A stretch of 44,753 nucleotides of DNA from Caldilineaceae bacterium bin34 (GTDB lineage: Bacteria; Chloroflexota; Anaerolineae; Caldilineales; Caldilineaceae), in contig MPMO01000041.1 in assembly GCA_002238555.1 (NCBI GenBank), forward strand, positions 1-44,753. The letters run 5' to 3'. Of the stretch, positions 1 to 7,944 are shown piece after piece. How positions within the stretch are numbered: position 1 is the first letter of the stretch; every line of letters starts with the position of its first letter. A program made the position numbers and the translations under genes. The notes beneath the pieces were generated by a model, which saw only the letters and a program-made list of their open reading frames with translations, was not told where the DNA came from and ran no database searches.

Positions 1-765
1 CATCCGGACGTATGCCGGCCCGCGGAGTCCGGAGCGGTCGGTGTCGACCGCAACGTGGGGCAGGCCACGGACAGCACCGGAGCCGTGCACGAAATTCCCG
101 ACTCTTCCGTTGAAGACGCCAAGATCAAGAGGCACCCGAGCAGGCGGTACCAGCGCAGGAGGGCCGGGCAGCAGAAGGGCTCCAACCGCAGGCGCGGCAC
201 GGCCGGCAAACTCCGCAAACTGCAGCGCAAGCGCGCCCGTCGGCGGGACAACGCCACTCACCAAATCAGCCGCAAGATGGCGGACACCGCCCACACGGTC
301 GTCATGGAAGACCTGAACACGAAGGACATGGCGAAGAGTGCGCAGGGCACGGTCGAGAACCCAGGCCGGAACGTGAAGCAGAAGGCAGGGCTCAACCGTG
401 CCATCCTGGCGTCGGGCTGGGGACAGCTGGAGCGCAAGCTGGCGTACAAGGCCGGGCAGGTTGTGTATGTGGACCCGGCCTATACATCGCAAGCCTGCAG
501 CCGGTGCGGGCACACCGCCAAGTCAAACCGACCGTCGCAGACGGTATTTCGCTGCGGAACCTGCGGGTTCCGGGCGAACGCCGACCACAATGCGGCGCTC
601 AACATCCTGGTGCGGGCGGAAGTCCCGCCCGCACCCGTTCCGGCCCGCGGGACTGGGGCTGCTGCACGGCGAGGAGCGCTCCCTCCCTGGTCGACCGCAA
701 GGCCGACCACAGGGACTCCCGCGACCCGTGAACCGGATATGCGTGGCGTCAACCATCGTATATAA
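1..765 (+). CDS. tnpB: TnpB, IS200/IS605-type RNA-guided nuclease (5' end outside window)
   Basis: The reading frame is open from base 1, so the N-terminal half lies outside the window. What remains is the RuvC nuclease core. RuvC-I is GVDRNVGQATDS (catalytic Asp codon 46-48), RuvC-II is VVMEDLN (Glu codon 307-309), then a CSRCGH...CGTCGF zinc finger, and RuvC-III is ANADHNAALNIL (Asp codon 583-585). All three catalytic acids are present, so the nuclease may be active. TnpB proteins are known to cut DNA using an omega/re-RNA made from the element's 3' end. No TnpA (HUH transposase) is visible, so autonomous mobility is unproven. The C-terminal tail after the RuvC core is low-complexity and probably overlaps the guide-RNA scaffold. 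A related copy, roughly two-thirds identical by eye over the core, sits inverted at the right end of the window. Confidence 0.93.
   Translation, partial: HPDVCRPAESGAVGVDRNVGQATDSTGAVHEIPDSSVEDAKIKRHPSRRYQRRRAGQQKGSNRRRGTAGKLRKLQRKRARRRDNATHQISRKMADTAHTVVMEDLNTKDMAKSAQGTVENPGRNVKQKAGLNRAILASGWGQLERKLAYKAGQVVYVDPAYTSQACSRCGHTAKSNRPSQTVFRCGTCGFRANADHNAALNILVRAEVPPAPVPARGTGAAARRGALPPWSTARPTTGTPATREPDMRGVNHRI
688..752 (+). other. Putative right end and omega-RNA scaffold of the left tnpB element
   Basis: The 3' end of tnpB contains a 6-bp stem (688-693 with 704-709) and then GAACCGGATATGC (730-742), followed by GTGGCGTCAACC. The same 13-mer is found at the 3' end of the opposite tnpB (44169-44181), also followed by CGTCA. 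Shared non-coding ends of this kind are expected for the element's right end and its guide-RNA scaffold. If the element ends in TCAA, as in IS608, the border is near 752. The guide would then read into the flank just before the Gfo/Idh gene. An alternative border lies near the TATATAAGCCCC stretch (759-770), which has a near match by the other copy. The exact border cannot be fixed here. Confidence 0.5.
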
Positions 766-776
766 GCCCCAAGCAG

Positions 777-1919
777 ATGACAACGGCAGTGCGCATTGGA
801 GTAGTGGGCTTGGGGCAGCGCGGGTTGCAGCATTTGCAGGCACTGGTGCGGTTGCAGGGCGAGGGCCGCGCACAGGTGACCGTCCTGTGCGATGCCGTTC
901 CTGCCAATCTGGACGCGGCCAAACTGAAGCGGTTCGTTCCCGCTCTCGATGCGGCTGCCGTGTTCCGCACATCCGACTTCGACACGGTGTTGGAGTCCGG
1001 CCGCTGCGATGCCCTCTTCATTGCGATTCCGCCCAGTCTCCATCGGGACGAAGTGGTGTGGGCCGCGCGGGCGGGGCTGCACCTGATGGTCGAGAAGCCG
1101 ATGAGTCTGGACCCGGCACAGGCCTTGGCGATGCAGGACGCGATCGAGTCGGCCGGTGTCCTGTCGTGCTGCGGGTTTCAGCAACGGTTTGATCCGAGAC
1201 ACGAGGCCGTACACCGGTATGTGCAGGACCGGCGCGTGGTTCTGGCGACCTATGCCTTCCATGCCGGCTTGGAACGGCACGATGCCAAGCACGCGGACAC
1301 GCGCCGCCACGGCGGTCCGCGCAACCGGGTGTGGACCGCCAGCCGGGTCTGGTCCGGAACCACGGTGGTGGAGGGAGGGATTCACCCCCTGGATTTGTGG
1401 CGCTACTGGTGTGGCGATGTGGACTGGGTGCAGGCGGCCTACGTGCCCCGGGCCGAGGAGGACATCGTCGATCAGGCGGACAATCCATATGCCTACAGCG
1501 TGCAGTTCGGTTTTGCCAACGGCGCCGTGGGAAATCTGGTCCTGTCCCGGTTGCGGCGGGTCTACAACCTGTTGGCCGATCACCGGATCTTCTGTACGGA
1601 AAGCCAAATCGAAGTCCGGGCGGATGCCGTTACGGCCTATCGGTACGAGGGGCCGTATCCGCCGCCGGCGGAGCCGGCCAGGGAGGCTGTGGTCCGCACG
1701 TTGTGGACCGGGGAGGCGGCGGAAGGAACCTACGAATTCGGCAAGGCGTTCGTACGGGCCGTTGCCGAAGGAGATTCCTCGTTGATACGCTCGCCGTTCC
1801 GCGATGGCATGAACAGCTTGGCCGCCGTGCTGGCGGCCAACGAGTCCCATGCCCGAAACGGGGCCAGGATCCATCTGGCCGACTGGCTCGCGGCTGTGGC
1901 TCCGAACGGCTCCGGCTGA
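777..1919 (+). CDS. Gfo/Idh/MocA family oxidoreductase
   Basis: A 380-residue NAD(P)-dependent dehydrogenase of the glucose-fructose oxidoreductase/inositol dehydrogenase family. It has an N-terminal Rossmann fold with IGVVGLGQRG (residues 7-16), the family EKP motif in LMVEKPMSL, and then the alpha/beta substrate domain. Members usually oxidise a hydroxyl of a sugar, inositol or sugar acid; the substrate cannot be read from the sequence. The ATG lies 11 bases after the tnpB stop and no good Shine-Dalgarno is visible. The mobile element has therefore probably replaced the native upstream region, and expression may depend on transcription from the element. It is convergent with the cytochrome/ABC operon, with about 200 bases between them holding nothing recognisable. 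Confidence 0.93.
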   Translation: MTTAVRIGVVGLGQRGLQHLQALVRLQGEGRAQVTVLCDAVPANLDAAKLKRFVPALDAAAVFRTSDFDTVLESGRCDALFIAIPPSLHRDEVVWAARAGLHLMVEKPMSLDPAQALAMQDAIESAGVLSCCGFQQRFDPRHEAVHRYVQDRRVVLATYAFHAGLERHDAKHADTRRHGGPRNRVWTASRVWSGTTVVEGGIHPLDLWRYWCGDVDWVQAAYVPRAEEDIVDQADNPYAYSVQFGFANGAVGNLVLSRLRRVYNLLADHRIFCTESQIEVRADAVTAYRYEGPYPPPAEPAREAVVRTLWTGEAAEGTYEFGKAFVRAVAEGDSSLIRSPFRDGMNSLAAVLAANESHARNGARIHLADWLAAVAPNGSG

Positions 1920-2125
1920 TGCCTCACCGGCCGCGCCCGGTACCGCCTGTCGTGGATGCCGTGCCGCCGGAAACCTGTCCCCGTTTTGGGCGGGTCGCAT
2001 CCTGGGCGGAGGTCCCGACAGGCAACCGCGGCCGATGTCCGAACTGCCTGTTGGCGAGGGGTAGGCCTGCCGATCTCTGTGTCAGGACATGCACCCGGCC
2101 GGATGACCGACGGCAGGCATGGGGA

Positions 2126-2602
2126 TCATTGGGTTTCGAGGGCGGTGACCAGAAAGGCATAGAGGTCTTCAATGCCTGCATTGCTGGCCATGGCGGGCCC
2201 GAACTGGTGACTGTTGCCCAGATCGCCGCCCGTTCGCAGGAAAATCAGGAAGTCGTCCTGCGTCATGTCAAGGGCGGTCAGAGCCCCTGCCTGGTCGGTG
2301 CCCTCAAGTTCCGCGCCGTGGCACTCCGCACATCGATTCGCGTACACCCGGGAGCCGGTTTCGATGTCTTCGGCATTGAAGTCTTGGGTCTCCTGGTCCT
2401 CAATCTGGCTTTGGGCCTCCAACGCCTTCTCTTCATTCAGTTGGCCGGCCACAGGCGTGAACTGCGCCACAGGCATGGTGGGGGTCGGGGCAAGTTCCGC
2501 GGGAGTGTCGGTGGGACCGCACCCGACCAGCAGAAACACACCGAGGAGCAACCAGCAGGCTACGGTCGGATGCGGTGCGGCGGCGCGACGGAGACGGGGC
2601 AT
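2126..2602 (-). CDS. Cytochrome c lipoprotein
   Basis: A 158-residue exported mono-haem cytochrome c. A signal peptide ends in a lipobox (VFLLVGCG, Cys28), so it is probably lipid-anchored outside the cytoplasmic membrane. A Thr/Pro/Ala-rich linker and an acidic segment follow, then one CxxCH haem site CAECH (residues 91-95); Met138 in GPAM is the likely distal axial ligand. The ATG is preceded by AAGGAATGG. It follows the two peptide-type permease genes with a 13-base gap, so it is probably the last gene of that operon. Cytochromes are not usual members of peptide ABC operons. It could be an electron carrier for an exported oxidoreductase, but no partner is encoded nearby. Confidence 0.88.
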   Translation of the reverse strand: MPRLRRAAAPHPTVACWLLLGVFLLVGCGPTDTPAELAPTPTMPVAQFTPVAGQLNEEKALEAQSQIEDQETQDFNAEDIETGSRVYANRCAECHGAELEGTDQAGALTALDMTQDDFLIFLRTGGDLGNSHQFGPAMASNAGIEDLYAFLVTALETQ

Positions 2603-2615
2603 GTTCCATTCCTTG

Positions 2616-3527
2616 CTATTCGATTAGCCGGGGGTCCAACGCGTCCCTGAGGCCGTCCCCCATGAAGGAGAAGCCCAGCATGGCCAGGGCGATGGCAATC
2701 GTGGGGAACAGGGCCAGGTGCCAGTACACGCGCACATAGGCGTTGCTGACGCCCACCATTTTCCCCCAGCTGGGCAGGGGGTCGTTGATGCCGATGCCCA
2801 GAAAGCTCAGTCCGGCCTCTCCGTACATTGCGGCCGGGATGCCGAAGCTTACGGCCACGAGCAGGGGCGTGAGGGCGTTGGGAATGATGTGCCGAACGAT
2901 AATGCGGGATTCGGGAGTCCCAGTACAGATGGCGGCCTCCACGTAACCGCTTTCCCGCAGTTGCAGGAACTGGGCCCTGGTCAACCGGGCCAGGCCCAGC
3001 CAGCTGGTGATGCTCAGGGCCGCGATCACCTTGAACAACCCACCGCCCCACAACGAAATGATGAGGATCGTGAACAGGAGGCCCGGAAAGGCGGACATGA
3101 TGTCCACCACGCGCGTGAAGACGAAGTCCACCTTGCCGCCCATGTAGCCGGCGATGCTGCCCACAGGCACGCCAATCACAATGGCAATGGCTTGGACCGC
3201 GAGGCCCACGAACAGCGAGGTGCGGGCACCGTGCAGCAGACGACTCAGATAGTCCCGGCCCACTTCGTCGGTACCCAGCGGGTGGGAGGCGTGCTCAAGC
3301 GGAAACAACAAGACGCGGTCGAAGTAGACCTTGTCGTAGGGATGGGGTGCCAGCAGGTTGGCAAAAACCGCCAGGAAGATGAAGAAGGAGACCAGGCACA
3401 ACCCGAGGACGGAGAAGCGGTTGCGCATGAACTGGCGCAGGGCGTTGTGCCAGAGGGTGCGATGGGACTTGGCGGTTCGTTCGAACCGCGAACCGACCCG
3501 CGGTTTGGTGGCGGCGGCAGTCTGCAT
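2616..3527 (-). CDS. ABC transporter permease, DppC/OppC type
   Basis: A 303-residue membrane permease of the peptide/nickel ABC family (BPD_transp_1). It has the DppC-type N-terminus, one transmembrane helix (VLGLCLVSFFIFLAVFANLL) and an extracytoplasmic loop with HPLGTDEVGRDYLSRLL. The core membrane domain carries the EAA loop (YVEAAICTGTPESRIIVRHI), which contacts the ATPase, and the protein ends with the family tail GDGLRDALDPRL. The start MQTAAATKPR was chosen at the ATG of 3527 because the frame upstream reads as the shadow of the DppB gene. It pairs with the DppB-type permease 53 bases upstream to form the channel for the binding protein of the same operon. No ATPase gene accompanies it. 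Confidence 0.93.
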   Translation of the reverse strand: MQTAAATKPRVGSRFERTAKSHRTLWHNALRQFMRNRFSVLGLCLVSFFIFLAVFANLLAPHPYDKVYFDRVLLFPLEHASHPLGTDEVGRDYLSRLLHGARTSLFVGLAVQAIAIVIGVPVGSIAGYMGGKVDFVFTRVVDIMSAFPGLLFTILIISLWGGGLFKVIAALSITSWLGLARLTRAQFLQLRESGYVEAAICTGTPESRIIVRHIIPNALTPLLVAVSFGIPAAMYGEAGLSFLGIGINDPLPSWGKMVGVSNAYVRVYWHLALFPTIAIALAMLGFSFMGDGLRDALDPRLIE

Positions 3528-3580
3528 GCAGCGAAGGGATACAGGCGCGGCCCAAGGGTGGGCTGGCCGCAGCGCAGGCC

Positions 3581-4549
3581 TCAGGCCGCCTGGGCGCCGC
3601 CCAGACGTACTCTGGGGTCCACCCAGGTATAGGCCAAATCGCTCAGCAGGTAGGTGAGGCTCCACAGGAACGCGATCAGCAGAAACAGGGCCATGATCAT
3701 CGGGTAGTCCCGATTGAAGACACTGGTGACAAAGTACTTGCCCAGGCCGTTGATGCTGAAGGTCGACTCGATGAAGATGCTGCCGGTCATGAGATTCGGC
3801 ACTTCGGTTGCCAAGGCGGTGATCATGGGTATCTGTGCATTGCGCAGAACATGACGGAACATCAGCATCCGCTCGGACACGCCCTTGGCGCGGGCCGTGC
3901 GGGTGTAGTCCTGCCGCATAACGTCCACGATGCTGGCCCTGGTATAGCGGCCGATGACCCCCATGGGACCGATGCAATAGGCAAACACCGGCAGGATCCA
4001 GTCCGAGCAGAAGGCGACGTCGCCGATTAGGCACTCCCCCGAATTGCTCCATCCCCGCATGGGCACCAGGTCCAGCCGGACCGCGAAGATGAGGATCAGC
4101 CACAGGGCCACCACGAAGCTGGGGATGACAACCCCGAGCATGGCCAGGAAGGTCACGGCGTTGTCCACGAGCGAATTCTGGTGGTAGGCGGCAAACACCC
4201 CCATCAGAATGCCGCCGCCGAAGGCGAACAGCACGGTCAGAATCCCGACTTGGGCGGTGACCCGCCAGCGGCTCACAATGACCTCCGTCACCGTGGCGGT
4301 CGGGTTCGAGAACGGGATGCCGAAGTCCAGCCGCAAGGCGTTCTTCATGTAGTTGAGGTATTGCACGTGGTAGGGCTTGTCCAGCCCGTACTTGCGCAGG
4401 ATGTTCTCGCGGGCGGCGGGCGGCAGCCGTCCCTTGGTTTCGTCGAAGGGGCCGCCCGGAACCGCGTGCATCATGGCGAAGGTCACCATCGACACGATCC
4501 ACATCACGAACAGAAGCGACAGGATGCGGCCTGTTACGTACCGGGTCAC
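3581..4549 (-). CDS. ABC transporter permease, DppB/OppB type
   Basis: A 322-residue inner-membrane permease starting MTRYVTGRILSLLFVMWIVS, typical of DppB/OppB, with a first transmembrane helix at residues 8-28. A long periplasmic loop follows (LPPAARENILRKYGLDKPYH), then the five-helix core with the EAA-type cytoplasmic loop TRTARAKGVSERMLMFRHVL and the C-terminal DLAYTWVDPRVRL motif. It lies 54 bases after the binding-protein gene and 53 before the DppC partner, so the order binding protein-DppB-DppC is canonical. The substrate (peptide, nickel chelate, oligosaccharide or other) cannot be assigned from a permease alone. The usual DppD/DppF ATPases are absent. Confidence 0.94.
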   Translation of the reverse strand: MTRYVTGRILSLLFVMWIVSMVTFAMMHAVPGGPFDETKGRLPPAARENILRKYGLDKPYHVQYLNYMKNALRLDFGIPFSNPTATVTEVIVSRWRVTAQVGILTVLFAFGGGILMGVFAAYHQNSLVDNAVTFLAMLGVVIPSFVVALWLILIFAVRLDLVPMRGWSNSGECLIGDVAFCSDWILPVFAYCIGPMGVIGRYTRASIVDVMRQDYTRTARAKGVSERMLMFRHVLRNAQIPMITALATEVPNLMTGSIFIESTFSINGLGKYFVTSVFNRDYPMIMALFLLIAFLWSLTYLLSDLAYTWVDPRVRLGGAQAA

Positions 4550-4603
4550 CTGAATCGATCCCGTTGGTACCGGACGGCCCTGGGGGTGGGAGGCTGGTTC
4601 CCG

Positions 4604-6391
4604 CTATTCCTCCTTGGCGTTGGAAACGTAGAGGTCGGAGATGGCGGTATCGTCACCCCAGTGGAAGCCGGCAATGCCTTGGGAATCGGGTTCGCGGAAG
4701 GCTTCGCCCTGAATCCAGGACTGGACCAGGTTGCCCTGCCAACGGTGGGCGATGAAGGCCCCGCCGGCGTCGTCCACCAGGATTTCCTGGGCATCTCGGA
4801 ACATCTGGTCGCGCCGCTCGGGATCGCCGACCAGGCTGCTGGCTTCGCCGACCAGGCTGTCGAACTCGGGGTTGAGCCAGGTGTGGCGGCCGGTGGAGAC
4901 CCAGATGCCCAGCAGGTTGGCGGGATCGAGGAAGTCCATGCCGTAGGAGACGGCGCCCAGGGTCAGTTCCGTGGGCTTGGCGTTGAGGGCATCCATGTAG
5001 ACCTTGCCGTCCTTGTTGGAGACCTCGATGTCCACGTTAAGGCATTCCGAGATGGAGGCGGCCACGGCCTGGAAGACGGCCGCCATGGCCGGACCCTCGT
5101 TGCGCAGCCACATCTCCTGCCTGGGGAAGCCCTCGCCGCCGGGATAGCCGGCATTGGCCAGATGTTCCTGCGCCGCCGGGCAGTCGTAGGCCTGGTATTG
5201 GTCCAGGAGGCCTTCCGTATCGGAGGACGGGTAGCCGGGCATCAGCATGCTGCGGGCCGGCATGGCCTTGATGGAGCCGAAGACGTTCTCCACGATCGGT
5301 TCGCGGTTGATGGCCTTGGCGAAGGCCTTGCGTACGTCGAGGCTGTCGAACGGCGGGTTGAACGTGTCCCAGAGCAGGTAGTCCGTGCGGAAGTCGCCGA
5401 AGTGCCGCAGGTAGTTCTGGCTCATGACCGGGTCGTTGAGGACCAGGTCGAAGTCGGCGGGGGACAGCACTTCGTAGCCGATGTTGTCGATTTCGCCGGC
5501 CTGGAAGGCCAGGAACTCGGTGCCGGGGGCCATGTAGACATGTTCGATGCGCGCAATGCGCGGCGGACGCAGGCCCTTGTACATGGGATTCGCGACCAGG
5601 ACCAGTTCATTGCCGGGATCGTAGGACTCAAGCATGAAGGGGCCCGAGGACACGGACGTCTCGGGGGAACTGTTGTAGTAGGGTCCGTGCTCGGCCACCG
5701 CGTGGGCGGCAATGGGCCACGAGAACTTGAGGACGCCGGGCAGGGGCGGGAACAAGTCCTCGGTGGTGATGGCCAGGGTGTAGTCGTCGACGGCCACCAC
5801 GCCCAGTTCCTCGGGCGGCAGTTCGCCGGCGATGACCTGGTTCCAGTTCTTGATGCCACCCGGTTCCAGGAAGCCGTAGAACCAGGAGAAGTCCCAGCCG
5901 GTTTCCGGGTTGGCGGACAGTTGGTAGGTGGCGACGTAGTCGTGCGCGGTCAGCGGTACACCGTCGCTCCACTGCTGGCCTTCCCTGATTTTGATGTGCC
6001 AGGTCAGGCCGTCCGCGGTGGGTTCCCAGCTGTCGGCGGCCAGGGGGCGGACATTGAAGTCCTTGTCCAGCGTAACCAGGGCGTCGCCAAACAGGTCCGA
6101 GCTGCAGATCCGCTGGTAGACCGAGACGGCGAAGTCGAAGGTCACCTGGGTGGCCGTGTTGCTGCAGGCCACGCGATAGACCTGTTGGCTGTAGGGCAGC
6201 GCGTCGTCGGGCAGTGTTTCGCCGAAGACGGTCATGTTGTCGGGGGCCGCCTCTTCCTCCGGCATGGCTTCCGGTGCCGCCGCGGGCGGCGCGGCCACGC
6301 AGGCTGCCCATGCGGTTCCCCCCCAAATAACGGCCAGCAACAGGGCCAGCCGACCCTGTGCCAATGGAGTACGCAACCAGTGAGCGTTCAT
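4604..6391 (-). CDS. ABC transporter substrate-binding lipoprotein, family 5
   Basis: A 595-residue extracellular binding protein of the SBP_bac_5 (DppA/OppA/NikA) family. An N-terminal signal peptide ends at a lipobox-like GTAWAAC (Cys31), followed by an Ala/Pro/Glu-rich linker. Characteristic family segments are WHIKIREGQQWSDGVPLTAH and FDSLDVRKAFAKAINREPIV, the latter in the hinge-domain region. It captures the substrate outside the cell and delivers it to the two permeases immediately downstream. A decayed paralogue of its C-terminal third lies at 13376-14070. A perfect TATAAT on the minus strand (6514-6519) lies about 120 bases upstream of the start codon and could be the operon's -10 box, though no good -35 is seen. 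Confidence 0.94.
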   Translation of the reverse strand: MNAHWLRTPLAQGRLALLLAVIWGGTAWAACVAAPPAAAPEAMPEEEAAPDNMTVFGETLPDDALPYSQQVYRVACSNTATQVTFDFAVSVYQRICSSDLFGDALVTLDKDFNVRPLAADSWEPTADGLTWHIKIREGQQWSDGVPLTAHDYVATYQLSANPETGWDFSWFYGFLEPGGIKNWNQVIAGELPPEELGVVAVDDYTLAITTEDLFPPLPGVLKFSWPIAAHAVAEHGPYYNSSPETSVSSGPFMLESYDPGNELVLVANPMYKGLRPPRIARIEHVYMAPGTEFLAFQAGEIDNIGYEVLSPADFDLVLNDPVMSQNYLRHFGDFRTDYLLWDTFNPPFDSLDVRKAFAKAINREPIVENVFGSIKAMPARSMLMPGYPSSDTEGLLDQYQAYDCPAAQEHLANAGYPGGEGFPRQEMWLRNEGPAMAAVFQAVAASISECLNVDIEVSNKDGKVYMDALNAKPTELTLGAVSYGMDFLDPANLLGIWVSTGRHTWLNPEFDSLVGEASSLVGDPERRDQMFRDAQEILVDDAGGAFIAHRWQGNLVQSWIQGEAFREPDSQGIAGFHWGDDTAISDLYVSNAKEE

Positions 6392-6896
6392 GTGATCTCC
6401 CGTGTGTCAGGCGTTTCAAAACGCGGCCCCCACACCTGCACGGCGGCATGACCGCTTCGATGGGATGCGATCGTGTGTCGGCTATGGATAGTTACGTGTG
6501 GTGGCGCAACCGGATTATAGCCATTCGGGGGCTTGGCCGGTCCTGCCGATTTCCACTGTGTGGACGGTTCCGGGACGCACAGGAGGTGCCGCCAAGGGGC
6601 GGCGTACGTTTCCGCACCGGTGATGGTGCGGCGACATCACCGGTTTTCTCCCACACTCGAAGGTGTTGACGGCAGTCCGGTGTTGTTCAGAATCCGTGAC
6701 CGTGCAAAGCAAGAACCGGGCACCGCCTCCGGGATGCTGTCAGCCCCGGGCACTGTTTCCGGACGACGGTGCGGAGGATCGCCGGCACAGGTTCTGGCGG
6801 TACTCGCCCGATCCGCGAGTTCAAAGTTGGGGCCGCGACCAGTCCGCCCATCGTGGCGGCGGGAATTCGGATGTGCCATGCGGTGGTTGCCGGCTT
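6392..6896. other. Intergenic region upstream of the family-5 ABC operon
   Basis: No convincing gene is present. The minus-strand TATAAT at 6514-6519 is a candidate -10 for the ABC operon. Two small inverted repeats are visible: GCCGCC/GGCGGC (6588-6593 with 6598-6603), and CCGGTGATG/CATCACCGG (6617-6625 with 6635-6643), the latter followed by TTTTCTC on the plus strand. The second could be a plus-strand terminator, but no plus-strand gene ends here. It may instead mark the 3' side of the minus-strand SH3b gene. Confidence 0.35.
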
Positions 6897-7595
6897 CTAC
6901 ATGTCCGATTCCATCATGTTCTTCTCGTTCTTCTCGGCGGGTTGCATCGGGGTCATGGCATCCGCACCCGGCAAGCCCGACGGGATGTGATCCACCAGTC
7001 GCGCCCAGATCCAATTTCCCGACGCCAGCTGCAGCCAGGTTCCGTCACTGTTGTGTGCGACCGGATGCACCGGCGTGCCGGGTGCCAGTTGGCCCACCCG
7101 TGTGAACTCCGTGCCCGGTCCGGACCGCAGGTTCGAGAGGCGCTTGACGGCTGGGTACATGGGAGCGGAGGCGTCCATCATGCCCATGGCCTCCACGTGC
7201 GCCTCACCGATCGAGACCAGGCAGACTTCATGGCCGGCGGTCAGGGGCACGGAGGGCACTCGTCCGTTGAGGGCGGCCACCGCCTCCAGATTCAAGCCGT
7301 ACCAGGCGGTGATCTGCTCCAGGTACAGTTCGTTGGGGTTGACGCGGTGCCACTGTCCGCAGGCCGCCGTCTCGGTTGCCGAGGTCGCGAAATTCTGCTC
7401 TTGGACGATCGGCTGGTCGTTCCAGTAGCGCCACCAGCAGCCGGCGCGGTTCCATTCCGAGTGGTACTGGTCGTCGCAGTAGTGGGCGTGTGCCACTTGG
7501 CTTGATCCGAACAGGACACCGAGGCCCAGCAGGACCGACAGCGCGGCCAACAAGACAAAGCGGCGGGTGCGGGCGGGGTTTGACAGGATGGTCAC
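6897..7595 (-). CDS. Secreted SH3b-domain protein with a LysM-like segment
   Basis: A 232-residue exported protein with a GTG start and GGGAGAAG just upstream. The N-terminus has basic residues, a hydrophobic helix (VLLAALSVLLGLGVLFGSS) and an AHA-type cleavage site. A Cys/Trp-rich segment follows (CDDQYHSEWNRAGCWWRYW), then a LysM-like stretch (ITAWYGLNLEAVAALNG). A bacterial SH3 domain starts near NLRSGPGTEFTRVGQLAPG and ends near WIWARLVDHIP. SH3b and LysM domains normally bind cell-wall or polysaccharide ligands, so a role at the cell surface is likely. No catalytic domain is seen, and the Met/Glu-rich tail is unremarkable. It appears to be a single-gene unit. Confidence 0.82.
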   Translation of the reverse strand: MTILSNPARTRRFVLLAALSVLLGLGVLFGSSQVAHAHYCDDQYHSEWNRAGCWWRYWNDQPIVQEQNFATSATETAACGQWHRVNPNELYLEQITAWYGLNLEAVAALNGRVPSVPLTAGHEVCLVSIGEAHVEAMGMMDASAPMYPAVKRLSNLRSGPGTEFTRVGQLAPGTPVHPVAHNSDGTWLQLASGNWIWARLVDHIPSGLPGADAMTPMQPAEKNEKNMMESDM

Positions 7596-7944
7596 GGGCT
7601 TCTCCCTGAGGAAACTTCACATAGATGGTATACCGCAATATATATGACAACAGACTCGTGCTGCAACCCGATTGCCGAGGAGGCACAGTCTCAGCTGGAC
7701 TTTGTACAAAGCGATCCCATTCGCCCAGGCGGATGGCAGGCTGGAGATGCGGGAATCGCAGCCGAGTTCCGGTTGCGGTCGTGTTCAGGCAGCATGGCAG
7801 AAGAAATCCCAGGGGCGTTCCGGGGACAGCAGCGGTGGTTTGGCCATGTCGGGGGGCGGCGGACCCGCAGCAGCACGTGTACGGTCACGGTGATCCAACT
7901 GAACAGGCTCGGCAGGGCGGGGGCCAGCCGGCGCAGCAGGCGAT
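7596..7944. other. Intergenic region without a recognisable gene
   Basis: Open frames here lack recognisable domains and overlap on both strands. An A/T-rich patch, TATATATGACAA (around 7640-7651), lies upstream of the minus-strand SH3b gene and may be part of its promoter (TTGTCA read on the minus strand). The rest probably belongs to the degraded insertion-sequence region that follows. Confidence 0.4.

Noticed and set aside
480..2000. Long minus-strand open frame opposite the Gfo/Idh gene
   Set aside because: The product is rich in Arg/Pro/His without a recognisable domain, and the opposite strand encodes a clear oxidoreductase; such mirrors are common in GC-rich DNA.
4181..6451. Plus-strand open frame of over 750 codons across the binding-protein gene
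   Set aside because: It is the antisense mirror of the family-5 binding protein and part of the permease; the translation has no family features.
6617..6643. Plus-strand intrinsic terminator
   Set aside because: The stem and short T-run are there, but no plus-strand gene ends nearby, so it was kept only as an inverted repeat.
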